Below, in pieces: positions 23,159 to 31,387 of a stretch of 64,000 nt of DNA (the stretch's first letter is position 1; each line of letters opens with the position of its first letter). The position numbers were made by a program, and so were the translations under genes. The DNA lies in NCBI RefSeq assembly GCF_003955735.1, contig NZ_CP034464.1, forward strand, positions 1,860,001-1,924,000. The letters run 5' to 3'. The notes beneath the pieces were generated by a model. That model was not told where the DNA came from, ran no database searches, and saw only the letters and a program-made list of their open reading frames with translations. The DNA comes from Undibacterium parvum. Its GTDB lineage: Bacteria; Pseudomonadota; Gammaproteobacteria; Burkholderiales; Burkholderiaceae_D.

Positions 23159-24175
23159 ATGTCTCCCACCTCTTCGAACTCTCTAAACCCTTCGATAAAC
23201 ATCGCGGTACTAGCCTTCGATGGCATTAGTCCGTTTCATTTGTCGGTGCCCTGTCTGGTTTTTGGCGAGCGCCATGGAATATTGAATCAGCCAAACTTCC
23301 AAATCAAGGTCTGCGCACTGAGCACTGCTCGCGCACCGCATACGGTACAGACCAGCGCGGGTTTTAGCATTACGACCAAATATGGCCTGCGTGCCCTACA
23401 GCGCGCCGACATCATCGTATTGCCCTCCTGGAGCGATGATTTGGCGATGCCCCCAGAATATTTATTGCAAGCCTTACGCAAGGCGCACGGTCGCGGTGCG
23501 CGGCTGGTGGGCTTATGTCTGGGTGCCTTCGTGCTGGCGTATGCAGGTCTGCTGGATGGGCGTAGCGCCACTACCCATTGGGCACTCGCGGATGAATTTA
23601 CTGCGCGCTTTCCACAGATTAGTCTGGATCCCAATGTCTTATATCTCGACCATGGCGACCTCATCACCTCGGCGGGTACTGCCGCGGGTATCGATTGCTG
23701 CCTGCACTTATTACGTAGCCAGTATGGATCGGAGTTAGCCACCGATGTGGCACGCCGTTTAGTGGTGGCACCGCATAGGCAGGGTGGACAGGCGCAGTAC
23801 ATAGCTCATCCTTTGCCTGTGCTGGCCAGCGATACGCGCTTATCCAAGGTGTTGGAGTGGATGCTGGCGCATCTGAGCGAGAGCCAAAGTCTGGATCAAT
23901 TGGCGCAGCGCGCTTTAATGAGCCGCCGCAGTTTTACCCGCAACTTTCAAAAACTCACAGGCAGCACGGTCGGTGACTGGCTATTACACCAAAGACTGAA
24001 TTTGGCACAGCGCCAGCTCGAAACCAGCCAGCACTCGATAGAACAAATCGCTCACGACAGCGGCTTCGCTTCGGCGCTAGTATTCAGACGCCACTTTGCG
24101 CAACAGCTGCAAACATCCCCGTCCGCCTACAGGCGCGAATTTCAAGGTGCTAAGTTTAAACGCGGGTCAGCGTAA
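23159..24175 (+). CDS. GlxA-type AraC regulator with DJ-1/PfpI domain
   Basis: 338 residues. Residues 15-190 form a DJ-1/PfpI-like domain (INIAVLAFDGISPFHLSVPCLVFGE, with the nucleophile-elbow segment GLCLGAFVLAYAGLLDGRSATTHW, where Cys is kept). The C-terminal 100 residues are an AraC helix-turn-helix pair (LDQLAQRALMSRRSFTRNFQKLTG and IEQIAHDSGFASALVFRRHF, then QTSPSAYRREF). Such regulators sense amines or other small metabolites. It is divergent from the cysteine hydrolase gene and probably controls it. The last 20 bases overlap the 3' end of the ferredoxin gene on the other strand. Confidence 0.9.
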   Translation: MSPTSSNSLNPSINIAVLAFDGISPFHLSVPCLVFGERHGILNQPNFQIKVCALSTARAPHTVQTSAGFSITTKYGLRALQRADIIVLPSWSDDLAMPPEYLLQALRKAHGRGARLVGLCLGAFVLAYAGLLDGRSATTHWALADEFTARFPQISLDPNVLYLDHGDLITSAGTAAGIDCCLHLLRSQYGSELATDVARRLVVAPHRQGGQAQYIAHPLPVLASDTRLSKVLEWMLAHLSESQSLDQLAQRALMSRRSFTRNFQKLTGSTVGDWLLHQRLNLAQRQLETSQHSIEQIAHDSGFASALVFRRHFAQQLQTSPSAYRREFQGAKFKRGSA

Positions 24176-24437
24176 TTGCCCGTTCCGGGCAGGCGCTGAC
24201 ACAAGCACCACAGCCTAAACAGGCCTCAGCTTGTACGATCTGGGCCTGCTGCCAACCGTGTAGAAAAGCTTTCACTTTCCCCTTCCAACTCAAGGCGTGC
24301 CGCGCATCCCTGGGCAGCACGCCCATGACAAACACCTGCGCCGGACAAATCTCTACACACGGCCCTTTTCCTTCACAGGAATTGCGATCTATCAAGGGGC
24401 GCAAAAACCCAGTACTAGGTTGATCATGAGTGTCCAT
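24156..24437 (-). CDS. 4Fe-4S ferredoxin-type protein
   Basis: 93 residues with two iron-sulfur cluster motifs: CEGKGPCVEICP (residues about 21-32, with five residues between the first two Cys) and CLGCGACVSACPERAI near the C-terminus. The spacing suggests a 3Fe-4S or modified cluster first and a standard 4Fe-4S cluster second. It is a small soluble electron carrier. It lies two bases after the darcynin-like gene in the same direction, so the two form an operon; a TetR regulator is divergent from it. Confidence 0.88.
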   Translation of the reverse strand: MDTHDQPSTGFLRPLIDRNSCEGKGPCVEICPAQVFVMGVLPRDARHALSWKGKVKAFLHGWQQAQIVQAEACLGCGACVSACPERAITLTRV

Positions 24438-24439
24438 AT

Positions 24440-24829
24440 TCAGGCCAGCTCAGCAAGGTCTTGGGCGCGGCTGTGCTGATAATGACTGGCGTAGCCATCT
24501 TCCACGGTAGGCAAAATATGGAGTACTTGAAAGTAATGATCCCAAAACTCAGTTTCACGTAAGGCCTCCACCAGCGCCTGATATTCTTCACGATTACTCA
24601 GTTGCCACATCATGACATCACTACACAAGGTGGCATAAGCCTCAGCATCGAAGAAGCGCAGTTGCACCCCGGGGTACCGCGCCAGAATAGGTTTGATGAT
24701 CGCATCGACAAAGGCAAAACGGCCACCCTCACCATGCGGCGCCAAGGCCAGCCAGTGGGGCGTGGCTTTCACCAGCCAGAAAATCGTCAGGGGCGTGACT
24801 GCTGCAGGTTTATTTTTTGCACTCGGCAT
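24440..24829 (-). CDS. Darcynin-family protein
   Basis: 129 residues from the ATG at 24829, with GAGAGAG just upstream; a further upstream ATG at 24883 lies across the operator region. The sequence matches darcynin-like proteins by eye: LTIFWLVKATPHWLALAP, AIIKPILARYPGVQLRFFDAEAYATLCSDVMMW, ALVEALRETEFWDHYFQVLHILPTVEDGYASHY. The family is small and of unknown function, with a probable dimeric alpha/beta barrel fold. Paired with a ferredoxin gene and a divergent TetR regulator, it may take part in oxidation or stress detoxification (inference). Confidence 0.82.
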   Translation of the reverse strand: MPSAKNKPAAVTPLTIFWLVKATPHWLALAPHGEGGRFAFVDAIIKPILARYPGVQLRFFDAEAYATLCSDVMMWQLSNREEYQALVEALRETEFWDHYFQVLHILPTVEDGYASHYQHSRAQDLAELA

Positions 24830-24869
24830 AATGCTCTCTCTATGAGGGTTAAAAGTAAGAGTATGATGC

Positions 24870-24881
24870 GAGCAATTGCTC
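24870..24881. promoter_or_regulatory. Palindromic operator candidate for the TetR regulator
   Basis: GAGCAATTGCTC is a perfect 12-base palindrome centred in the 131 bp gap between the darcynin and TetR genes, flanked by AGTAA and TTACT as a wider inverted repeat. The position suits a TetR repressor acting on both genes. Confidence 0.55.
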
Positions 24882-24960
24882 ATTTTTACTACTCGCTATA
24901 GCCTCTGCTTTTACTCACATTTAGCGCGTTTTTATTCCCGTTTTTATTTTGGATTTTTCC

Positions 24961-25602
24961 ATGAAAAAAAAGACCGCCGGCGCTCTGTCCGCGCCAAGAA
25001 AGGCTCCGCAACAAGCGCGTGCAACGCTGACTTGTTCATCGATCTTGCAAGCGGCAGCTCACATTCTGGGGGAACATGGCTTGGCTGGATTCAACACCAA
25101 TAAGGTGGCCGAGCGTGCCGGGGTCAGCATAGGCTCGCTGTATCAATACTATCCCAACAAGCAGGCCTTGCTAGCGGCGCTAAGCGAGGCCCAGCACCAG
25201 CAACTGCTGGATCAGTTATCCGGGCAAGTCAGGCAACATGAAGCCACACCCGATGCAGATTTGCCTAGTTTAGTCAAACGTTTGGTGGGCGTCGCCTTGG
25301 CCCATCAATTTGATCAAGCCGGTCTGGCGGCGACGCTAGACTATGCCGAACGTGATTACGCCAGCACGCCCGTTTTGCAGGCATTACGGCAGCAATTGAT
25401 TAACCTTTTGATGTCCGCTCTGGCGCCGTATGCCGCCCAAATTCCCGGTAATTTACAGAGCAGCGCTATCGATCTGCAAAGCATAGTGCAAGCCTTGATC
25501 GACGGTGCCGCAGCGCGTGGCGAAGTCAACAGCCTGCAATTAAAAATGCGGGTAGAACGCGCTGCCTTGGGCTATCTACACTACCGCGACGACGCCCATT
25601 AG
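24961..25602 (+). CDS. TetR-family regulator
   Basis: 213 residues from the ATG at 24961; an in-frame ATG four codons earlier is possible. The N-terminal helix-turn-helix is canonical: ARATLTCSSILQAAAHILGEHGLAGFNTNKVAERAGVSIGSLYQYYPNKQALL. The C-terminal half is the ligand-binding, dimerising domain. The gene is divergent from the darcynin-ferredoxin pair, with a perfect palindrome in between, so it is likely their repressor and its own. The ligand is unknown. Confidence 0.9.
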   Translation: MKKKTAGALSAPRKAPQQARATLTCSSILQAAAHILGEHGLAGFNTNKVAERAGVSIGSLYQYYPNKQALLAALSEAQHQQLLDQLSGQVRQHEATPDADLPSLVKRLVGVALAHQFDQAGLAATLDYAERDYASTPVLQALRQQLINLLMSALAPYAAQIPGNLQSSAIDLQSIVQALIDGAAARGEVNSLQLKMRVERAALGYLHYRDDAH

Positions 25603-25617
25603 CCCTGGCCGCACACC

Positions 25618-25670
25618 CATATTCCATGCGGGCTACAGACCAGGCAGGCCTGCAGCCCGCATGGAATATG
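25618..25670. repeat. Dispersed repeat C, copy 4 (near-perfect hairpin)
   Basis: Arms of 21 bases, CATATTCCATGCGGGCTACAG and its inverse with one mismatch, around an 11-base loop. It lies between the convergent ends of the TetR gene and the M48 protease gene, where it could end both transcripts. Confidence 0.9.
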
Positions 25671-25714
25671 CGCCTTGGGGCATGCCTTGGTTTAGATTTT
25701 TCAGCAGTCTAAAA

Positions 25715-27241
25715 TTAATCGCTGGCTTGAGCTGGCATGATTTTTTTCCACCAGGCATGCGCCGCATACTCGCCTTGATGCTTCATCAGAAAATCATAGC
25801 CGAGTTGCGCTACTTGCTCTACCAGGCGCCTATCGTTGGCGGCGGCGCTTTCCAGATGTTCTAGTCCGCGCCCATTGCCCTCATCGAGCAAGATATGGCC
25901 ATAGACGAAAGCAGCCTTGGGATACGGGCCGCCCGTTTGTTTAAGTAAATGTTCGAGTACAGGTTTGGCCGCTTGCGGGGTGTCGAACTCGCCTATCAAT
26001 AATGCAAATTCTTGCAGATCGAGTAGCGCGACCTGTGCCAAGGGCACAGCCGACAATTCTTGCAGGCGCGCCTTAGAACGGAACACGTACTTGCAACGAG
26101 TCTCCCATTTTTTCGATTCTTTGCTCCACCAGTCCTGATCAAATTCGGCAATCAGAGTTTTGGTCGTGGTACCACCGAGTAAAACGTCGGCCGCACTGAC
26201 CTCGATACAAGTCGGCAACGCCGCCTTTTGACCGGTTGCCGCTATCCTTTCGCTGAGGGCGGGATGGGTATCGTTGAGATTCGATTTTTCCGCCAGTGCT
26301 TCGGCCAGACGTTCGGCCGTGGCCCATTGCTCGTAACTGGCTTTAAATGCCATACGCATCGCGCTAAACGGCATAAAGCTAGGTCGCATCGCGGTCTCTG
26401 CCTGTTGATACAGCTTGGGCCAAAAATCCTGATGCACCCAGCGCCCTAGCAAAGCATCACGCACCAAGCCATGCGCATTCGCGCTGGCACCGACGATCTG
26501 GCTGGCGGTACGATCCGCCTCATACTCATCCTGGCGCGACAAGACGAAAGTATACGCATTGTAATAGGGCATGAACTTACCCAAAGCGCGCGCCATGCCA
26601 GCCTGTATCCAATTATCGTCCGAGCTATCGCGCACTTGTTCGTACAAAGCGCCGAAGGTGCGACGCTGGCGATATACCCAGGCACCTAGCTTGCCATGAT
26701 TTCCGCACAGATGGCCGTATTCGTGCGCCACCGTGGCCAGCATTTCTTTGTGCGTGACACCTAATAAATACGGCAGACCGAGTATCAGATAATTGGTGTG
26801 CGGGCCAAACAAACCAAAGCGCGGCAATTGCGAAATGGCGGCATTATATTCACTGTCGATTAGCACATGATGAATTTTTGGGCCCTTTAATTTCAGACGT
26901 ATCTTGTCTAAAGTCTCAAATAATTTAGGCGCTTCTTCACGCCTGATCGGACGCCCTTCCGGTGCTGGCAGACGCATGAAAAAACTACGAAATACCACCC
27001 AAAAAACCGGTAGCATAATCAGGGCAAACAAGCCGAAGCGCAGCATATTGTAGCTACTGCGATGGCTTTGCGCCCAGTGCAATCCCAAGTACAGCAAAGT
27101 GGCAATCGCAATCAACACGCCAAACAAGGCCAGATAGGCGCTCGCGCTGACCAGCAAAACCTTGCTACGGAAGGCCGCAGGATGAAAATTGGAATCGTGT
27201 TCCAGGCGGCGAACTAAATGGGTATAGGCTAGTTGGTCCAA
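25715..27241 (-). CDS. M48-family zinc metalloprotease, membrane-bound
   Basis: 508 residues. Two membrane helices near the N-terminus (about 29-52 and 67-88), then the M48 catalytic core: AHEYGHLCGNH carries the HExxH zinc ligands and the EYEADRTA motif about 80 residues later gives the third ligand. The C-terminal 150 residues look like a helical repeat region (LQEFALLIGEFDTPQAAKPVLEHLLKQTGG), which may be tetratricopeptide-like. M48 proteases such as HtpX work in membrane protein quality control. This is longer than HtpX and resembles the BepA-like or M48C group by its extra C-terminal part; the exact branch is uncertain. Confidence 0.88.
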   Translation of the reverse strand: MDQLAYTHLVRRLEHDSNFHPAAFRSKVLLVSASAYLALFGVLIAIATLLYLGLHWAQSHRSSYNMLRFGLFALIMLPVFWVVFRSFFMRLPAPEGRPIRREEAPKLFETLDKIRLKLKGPKIHHVLIDSEYNAAISQLPRFGLFGPHTNYLILGLPYLLGVTHKEMLATVAHEYGHLCGNHGKLGAWVYRQRRTFGALYEQVRDSSDDNWIQAGMARALGKFMPYYNAYTFVLSRQDEYEADRTASQIVGASANAHGLVRDALLGRWVHQDFWPKLYQQAETAMRPSFMPFSAMRMAFKASYEQWATAERLAEALAEKSNLNDTHPALSERIAATGQKAALPTCIEVSAADVLLGGTTTKTLIAEFDQDWWSKESKKWETRCKYVFRSKARLQELSAVPLAQVALLDLQEFALLIGEFDTPQAAKPVLEHLLKQTGGPYPKAAFVYGHILLDEGNGRGLEHLESAAANDRRLVEQVAQLGYDFLMKHQGEYAAHAWWKKIMPAQASD

Positions 27242-27473
27242 GGCTTAGGCTCAGCAAGGTCGGTCTTAAGGCGATTAAATTTCCAAACAGAAACTATGCC
27301 ACAGAAGCAAAAGCAAGGAAAGCCGCAGCATAAAAGCCACAGGCCGGTGTAGGTTTTTGCGCGCAAACCTGAACAAGGTGCCACGTCATGCTACGGATGC
27401 CGCCAGCACGCTAAACAGACCTCCTTGCCAGCACAGCGGGCGGCACGGAGGCCCTGATACTGATAACGGCTAC
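27242..27473. other. Intergenic stretch with no gene seen
   Basis: This holds AGGTTT-TTGCGCGC-AAACCT, a small hairpin near 27352. An 18-codon ORF starting at the ATG near 27294 has no ribosome-binding site. Nothing else is supported. Confidence 0.4.
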
Positions 27474-27686
27474 TTAGTGCGCAACCACAAAACGCATGGC
27501 ATATTTTTTGAAGTGTCTATAGCTATCGCCCAATTGCATGACAGAGTCGAAAGCGCTATTTAAAGAGCCACCTTGCTCGGAAAAATTCTCTTTAAACTCA
27601 GCAAAAGCGGCTTCCAGAACCAAGCTCAATTGGTGATTATAAACACAACGATAGTTGTGGTGACGACGTTTAGTACGCATTTTCAT
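27474..27686 (-). CDS. Small basic hypothetical protein
   Basis: 70 residues from the ATG at 27686, which has AAAGGA eight bases upstream; an ATG five codons earlier overlaps that site. The N-terminus is strongly basic (MKMRTKRRHHNYR), followed by a likely helix (LSLVLEAAFAEFKENFSEQ) and an aromatic-basic tail (YRHFKKYAMRFVVAH). No signal peptide, membrane helix or known domain. It stands alone between the M48 protease gene and a divergent lipoprotein gene. The clear ribosome-binding site is the main argument that it is real. Confidence 0.5.
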   Translation of the reverse strand: MKMRTKRRHHNYRCVYNHQLSLVLEAAFAEFKENFSEQGGSLNSAFDSVMQLGDSYRHFKKYAMRFVVAH

Positions 27687-27701
27687 AATAAATCCTTTCA
27701 T

Positions 27702-28003
27702 CTAGAGCCGCATTATAGCCGCTTCGTCCGGTGCTGTTAAAACTAAGCGCAACTGTGTTAACTGTTTATAAGTTGACGGCTTTATCACTGTATTAACCGC
27801 CAATTACACCGGTAGTCTTGATAAGCAGAGCCATTACATCTTCTTACATTTTTTGCCTTTTTGGCGATGCCTGAAAACGCTATGATACGACGCACCGTAA
27901 TACCAGTAAGCAATAAAGCTGCCGTTTCAAGCCTAAAAATCTTGAGTTCACGGCAGCTTTGCGTTTTATTTGTACCGACTCATAGTTTATTTAGAATAAT
28001 TGC
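27702..28003. other. Intergenic region with long hairpin upstream of the lipoprotein gene
   Basis: No gene is seen. The notable element is AAAGCTGCCGT (27915-27925) pairing with ACGGCAGCTTT (27950-27960), with TCAAG/CTTGA as an inner pair, followed by GCGTTTTATTTG. It sits 44 bases before the ATG at 28004 and could be an attenuator or a 5' stabilising structure. Confidence 0.5.
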
Positions 28004-31000
28004 ATGAATAATAAAAAAATCGCCCTCATTTTTTTCGCACTATTGCTGACCGCTTGCGGTGGCGGTGGTGGCGGATCAACACTATCACCGGTAGCAAGCA
28101 CCTCCACCTCACCGGCAGCCATTTCTGTAGCGAGCACGCCAAATATCTCAGAGTCAACAGTAGCCTTGAGCTGGCAGGCAGTCAATGCTGCAAACAGCTA
28201 TGAAATATGGCGTAGCATTGCCAATGCCAGCGGCGCGGATGCCACGCCTCAGTTGGTTAAACGTAGTGACCAGACCAGTTTTACCGATAGCGGCCTGATG
28301 CCAGCGACAAATTATGTGTATTCCTTAAAATCTTGCATGGGCAATGCCTGTTCCGGTGGTTTTGAGATCAAAGTCAAGACCCTGGCCAAGCCCTTAGCCT
28401 TGCCAGCACGCGCCAATGCGCCCACCCTGCTCAAGGCTGACGACAAGCAAATCAGCTTTAGCTGGGCCAATGTTAGCGGCGCTAGCGCTTATCGGCTGCA
28501 AAGAAATGACGGCTGGGAAATCGCCAATGGCGCGCAACTGACGCAAACGACCTACACCGATACCGGATTGACGGCAGCGACCAGCTACATCTACCGCGTC
28601 CAAGCTTGCAACAGCAGCGGTTGCTCCGAATGGAGCGAGGCTTTCACTACCGCCACAACAGCGCTGCCGACGCCACCGGCTACTCCACCGGCAAGCCCGG
28701 TTCCAGCAGTGCCTGCCCTGCCGACCGCCGTGGTGGCCGGAGCCGACAGCGTCAATATCTCCTGGGCAGCAGTCAACGGTGCCAGCCGTTATGTACTCAT
28801 GCGTAACAATCTTGCGATAGGCGGCAATACGCTGACAGCAGTCCGATTTTTGGACAGCGGTCTCAGTGTCGCTGTCTCTTACAGCTACACGGTGCAGGCC
28901 TGTAATAACAGCGGTTGTTCTGCCGCTAGTGGCGCGGCCATCGTTAAAATCAATACTGCCAACAAAATTATTCTCAACGTCAGTGGCCTCGATACCAGCC
29001 TCAACGGCAATGTGGCGCTCACCATGGATGGCTATGAAAATGGAAAATGGGTCAGAAGAACTGAAACCATCAGCAGCAACGGCAGCGTCACCAGTAGCAC
29101 CACGGTAGAAACCGGCCAGCAGTATGGTGCTAGCATCAGTACCCAAGCGGCCAATGGCCAGACCTGTAGCACCTCGCCTAACGGCCGGGTGAGCACCGCC
29201 AGCGGCGGCGATGTCAGCATCGTACTCAATTGTCTGACGCCAGCGACCCTGAGTTTTGCCAACGCCTCACAAACCATGCTAACTGACATCACCAATGACA
29301 TGGCACAGCTGGCTACGGTCAAAAACAGCGCGACGAAGACCATTACTACCGGTGCCGTCCGCTACAGCAGCAGCAACACCAGCGTTGCTCAGGTCAACGC
29401 CACTACCGGCGCCATCACGGCCCTGCAGCCTGGAACGGCAAGCATCTCGGCCAGTCTGCCCGCTAATTTGTATACTGCCGGCACCGCTAGTTACACCCTG
29501 ACCGTAGCCAAAAATCTGGCATCTACCCGCTTGCGTGCCATCGATATAGCTCAGGTTCTGGCACAACGCCCCGGTAGCACCTACCAAATCCTGGTACCTG
29601 GTCGCGAGGTTCTGGTACGTGCCTATCTGTATGCCATCAGTGCCAGCGATAATCGTGTGCCCCAGGTATTAGTCTCGGTACGCGGCAATGCCACAGAAAT
29701 AGCCATGACTTGCCCCGCCAAACTCCCGCTGGACAGTGGCGCTGTGACGCCGTCCTACACGCTGGCGCAAACCTGCAATGCGACCTTGCCGGCGGCTTTG
29801 GTCAAAAACGGTATGCAAATTGACGTACGCACCTCAGACGGCCAAACGCTTAACAGCGCACCGGCCGTGAATGACCGCAATACCCTCAAGCTGACACTCA
29901 TTCCCTTGAAGATCAATGCGAATACGGCGCAAATGCCATCTAGCGCAGACGTCACCACAGCCGTCAGACGCACTATGCCATTTACCAATGTGCAAATAGG
30001 CGTGCATGCCGCATGGACACCTAGCGGTACCTGGGATGATAGCCTGACCAGTACCGGTAGCGGCAGCGATCAATGGAGCCAGGTATTAGGCCTGGTAGAC
30101 GCCCTGCGCATCAGCGAAAACGCCGAAGGTCACTATTATGGTTTTGTACCTAACATCAAGTGGAGTAGCACTGCCGGTATCGGCTATGTCGGCGGCCCCA
30201 CGGCGATTGGTCTGGACATGCGCGATGATGCAGACTTCAGTTCGCTGAACCGCACCATGATTCATGAACTTGGCCACACCTTAAGCCTGTCACATGCACC
30301 GTGTGGTGGAGTCGCCCGATTTGATCCGTTTTTCACCAATCTGCCGCTCGCCTGGGCGAACTCCGATAAGGCGCAATTGAGCGAAGCACCGCTCTACAAC
30401 CAGGCCGCCTCTACACTGGAAACACCGGGGGCGCTCGGCAGCCGCAATACCGACATCATGGCGTATTGCAGCGGACTCTGGTTCTCCGAGTATAGCTACC
30501 ATAAAATGGCGCGCTATATTCAGGGCCAGGACAGCTACGGGCCGCAGGCCATTGCAGCCGCTGAGCAGATGCTGATCACGCCACTAGCCAGTCAACGCAT
30601 GATGCTGGTCAGCGGCAATATCGCCGTCAATGGAAGTGTTAATCTGGAACCGGTACATCTGCTAGGCACCAGACATCAGGCCAGCCCTGCAAAAGGTGAC
30701 TACCAGTTGCGCATCATCAGCCAGGACGGCAGCGTCATTCTGCATCGGTTTTCTGGGATAGTGACCGATCATGATAGCGCGGTACGCATCGCAGTAGTAG
30801 TGCCAGCCGTGGCAAATATCACCAGCATGGATGTGCTCAAGGACGGCAAGGCTTTGCCTTCACAAGCCCGGATGCAGGCGAAATCACTGAAGGCTACCGC
30901 CAACATACTGGCCGCTACGCGCTGGAGCAATGGCGAATTTGCCAGCATCAAGCGCCAAGGCAACAGTCTGCAAGTACACTGGGACCATCATGTTTATCCA

Positions 31001-31168
31001 TGGATGAGCGCCGTGCATATTAGCGCGGACGGCAAACGTACCGTGCTGAGCTTGCACGCCGCTGGCGGCAGCCAGGATCTCCCCTTGAAGCCGGGCTTTG
31101 CCGGCGGCACTTTCGAAGTCTCGTTGAGCGATGGCCTGAATGCGGTGATGAAAGTCGCTCCATATTGA
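28004..31168 (+). CDS. Surface lipoprotein: fibronectin III repeats plus metzincin-type metalloprotease
   Basis: 1054 residues. A lipoprotein signal peptide ends at LLTAC, followed by a poly-Gly linker (GGGGGG), so the protein is lipid-anchored. Three fibronectin type III domains follow (about 40-130, 135-220, 240-315), then a beta domain, then a Big2-like bacterial Ig domain near 415-500 (SSSNTSVAQVNATTGAITALQPGTASIS). The catalytic region has HELGHTLSLSH (754-764), which fits HExxHxxGxxH except for Ser in place of Gly, and a Met-turn DIMAYC with Met near 819. This places it among metzincins, probably the M66/StcE-like group. It probably degrades extracellular glycoprotein or other polymers. 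It is a single-gene unit. Confidence 0.85.
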   Translation: MNNKKIALIFFALLLTACGGGGGGSTLSPVASTSTSPAAISVASTPNISESTVALSWQAVNAANSYEIWRSIANASGADATPQLVKRSDQTSFTDSGLMPATNYVYSLKSCMGNACSGGFEIKVKTLAKPLALPARANAPTLLKADDKQISFSWANVSGASAYRLQRNDGWEIANGAQLTQTTYTDTGLTAATSYIYRVQACNSSGCSEWSEAFTTATTALPTPPATPPASPVPAVPALPTAVVAGADSVNISWAAVNGASRYVLMRNNLAIGGNTLTAVRFLDSGLSVAVSYSYTVQACNNSGCSAASGAAIVKINTANKIILNVSGLDTSLNGNVALTMDGYENGKWVRRTETISSNGSVTSSTTVETGQQYGASISTQAANGQTCSTSPNGRVSTASGGDVSIVLNCLTPATLSFANASQTMLTDITNDMAQLATVKNSATKTITTGAVRYSSSNTSVAQVNATTGAITALQPGTASISASLPANLYTAGTASYTLTVAKNLASTRLRAIDIAQVLAQRPGSTYQILVPGREVLVRAYLYAISASDNRVPQVLVSVRGNATEIAMTCPAKLPLDSGAVTPSYTLAQTCNATLPAALVKNGMQIDVRTSDGQTLNSAPAVNDRNTLKLTLIPLKINANTAQMPSSADVTTAVRRTMPFTNVQIGVHAAWTPSGTWDDSLTSTGSGSDQWSQVLGLVDALRISENAEGHYYGFVPNIKWSSTAGIGYVGGPTAIGLDMRDDADFSSLNRTMIHELGHTLSLSHAPCGGVARFDPFFTNLPLAWANSDKAQLSEAPLYNQAASTLETPGALGSRNTDIMAYCSGLWFSEYSYHKMARYIQGQDSYGPQAIAAAEQMLITPLASQRMMLVSGNIAVNGSVNLEPVHLLGTRHQASPAKGDYQLRIISQDGSVILHRFSGIVTDHDSAVRIAVVVPAVANITSMDVLKDGKALPSQARMQAKSLKATANILAATRWSNGEFASIKRQGNSLQVHWDHHVYPWMSAVHISADGKRTVLSLHAAGGSQDLPLKPGFAGGTFEVSLSDGLNAVMKVAPY

Positions 31169-31216
31169 TGGTGCGATAACGCAGCCGGCCAAAAACCGTC
31201 GGCGCTAACACCTGAA

Positions 31217-31303
31217 CTGAAAAATCGGGTAGCCTTAAGCGTGCAGATCTTCATGATCGTCGCGCTTAAGGCGCATCAATTTTTCAGCCAGCTTTGCAGC
31301 TGG
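31217..31303 (+). promoter_or_regulatory. Highly structured leader upstream of the 2-hydroxyacid dehydrogenase
   Basis: CTGAAAAAT (31217-31225) pairs with ATTTTTCAG (31279-31287), and inside it GCCTTAAGCG (31232-31241) pairs with CGCTTAAGGC (31263-31272). A second hairpin CCAGCT-TTGC-AGCTGG follows at 31288-31303. All stems are perfect. It could equally act as a terminator for the lipoprotein gene. Confidence 0.6.
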
Positions 31304-31318
31304 TTTCAGGAGCCTACT

Positions 31319-31387
31319 ATGCAAGTATTGAGTCATCTGTCCAACTATTTTTTCAGCGCATTTTCCAGCAGCGTGTTTGCACTATGA
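31319..31387 (+). CDS. 22-residue leader peptide overlapping the next gene
   Basis: ATG at 31319 with a good CAGGAG site six bases upstream, 22 codons (MQVLSHLSNYFFSAFSSSVF, then AL), and a TGA that overlaps the ATG of the dehydrogenase gene (ATGA at 31384-31387). The dehydrogenase ATG has no ribosome-binding site of its own, so its translation probably depends on ribosomes finishing this ORF. The peptide is hydrophobic and Ser/Phe-rich, without codons suggestive of an amino-acid attenuator. Confidence 0.5.
   Translation: MQVLSHLSNYFFSAFSSSVFAL

Noticed and set aside
27915..27960. Cyclic-di-GMP or other riboswitch upstream of the lipoprotein gene
   Set aside because: The conserved loop sequences of those classes are not seen; only a simple hairpin is.
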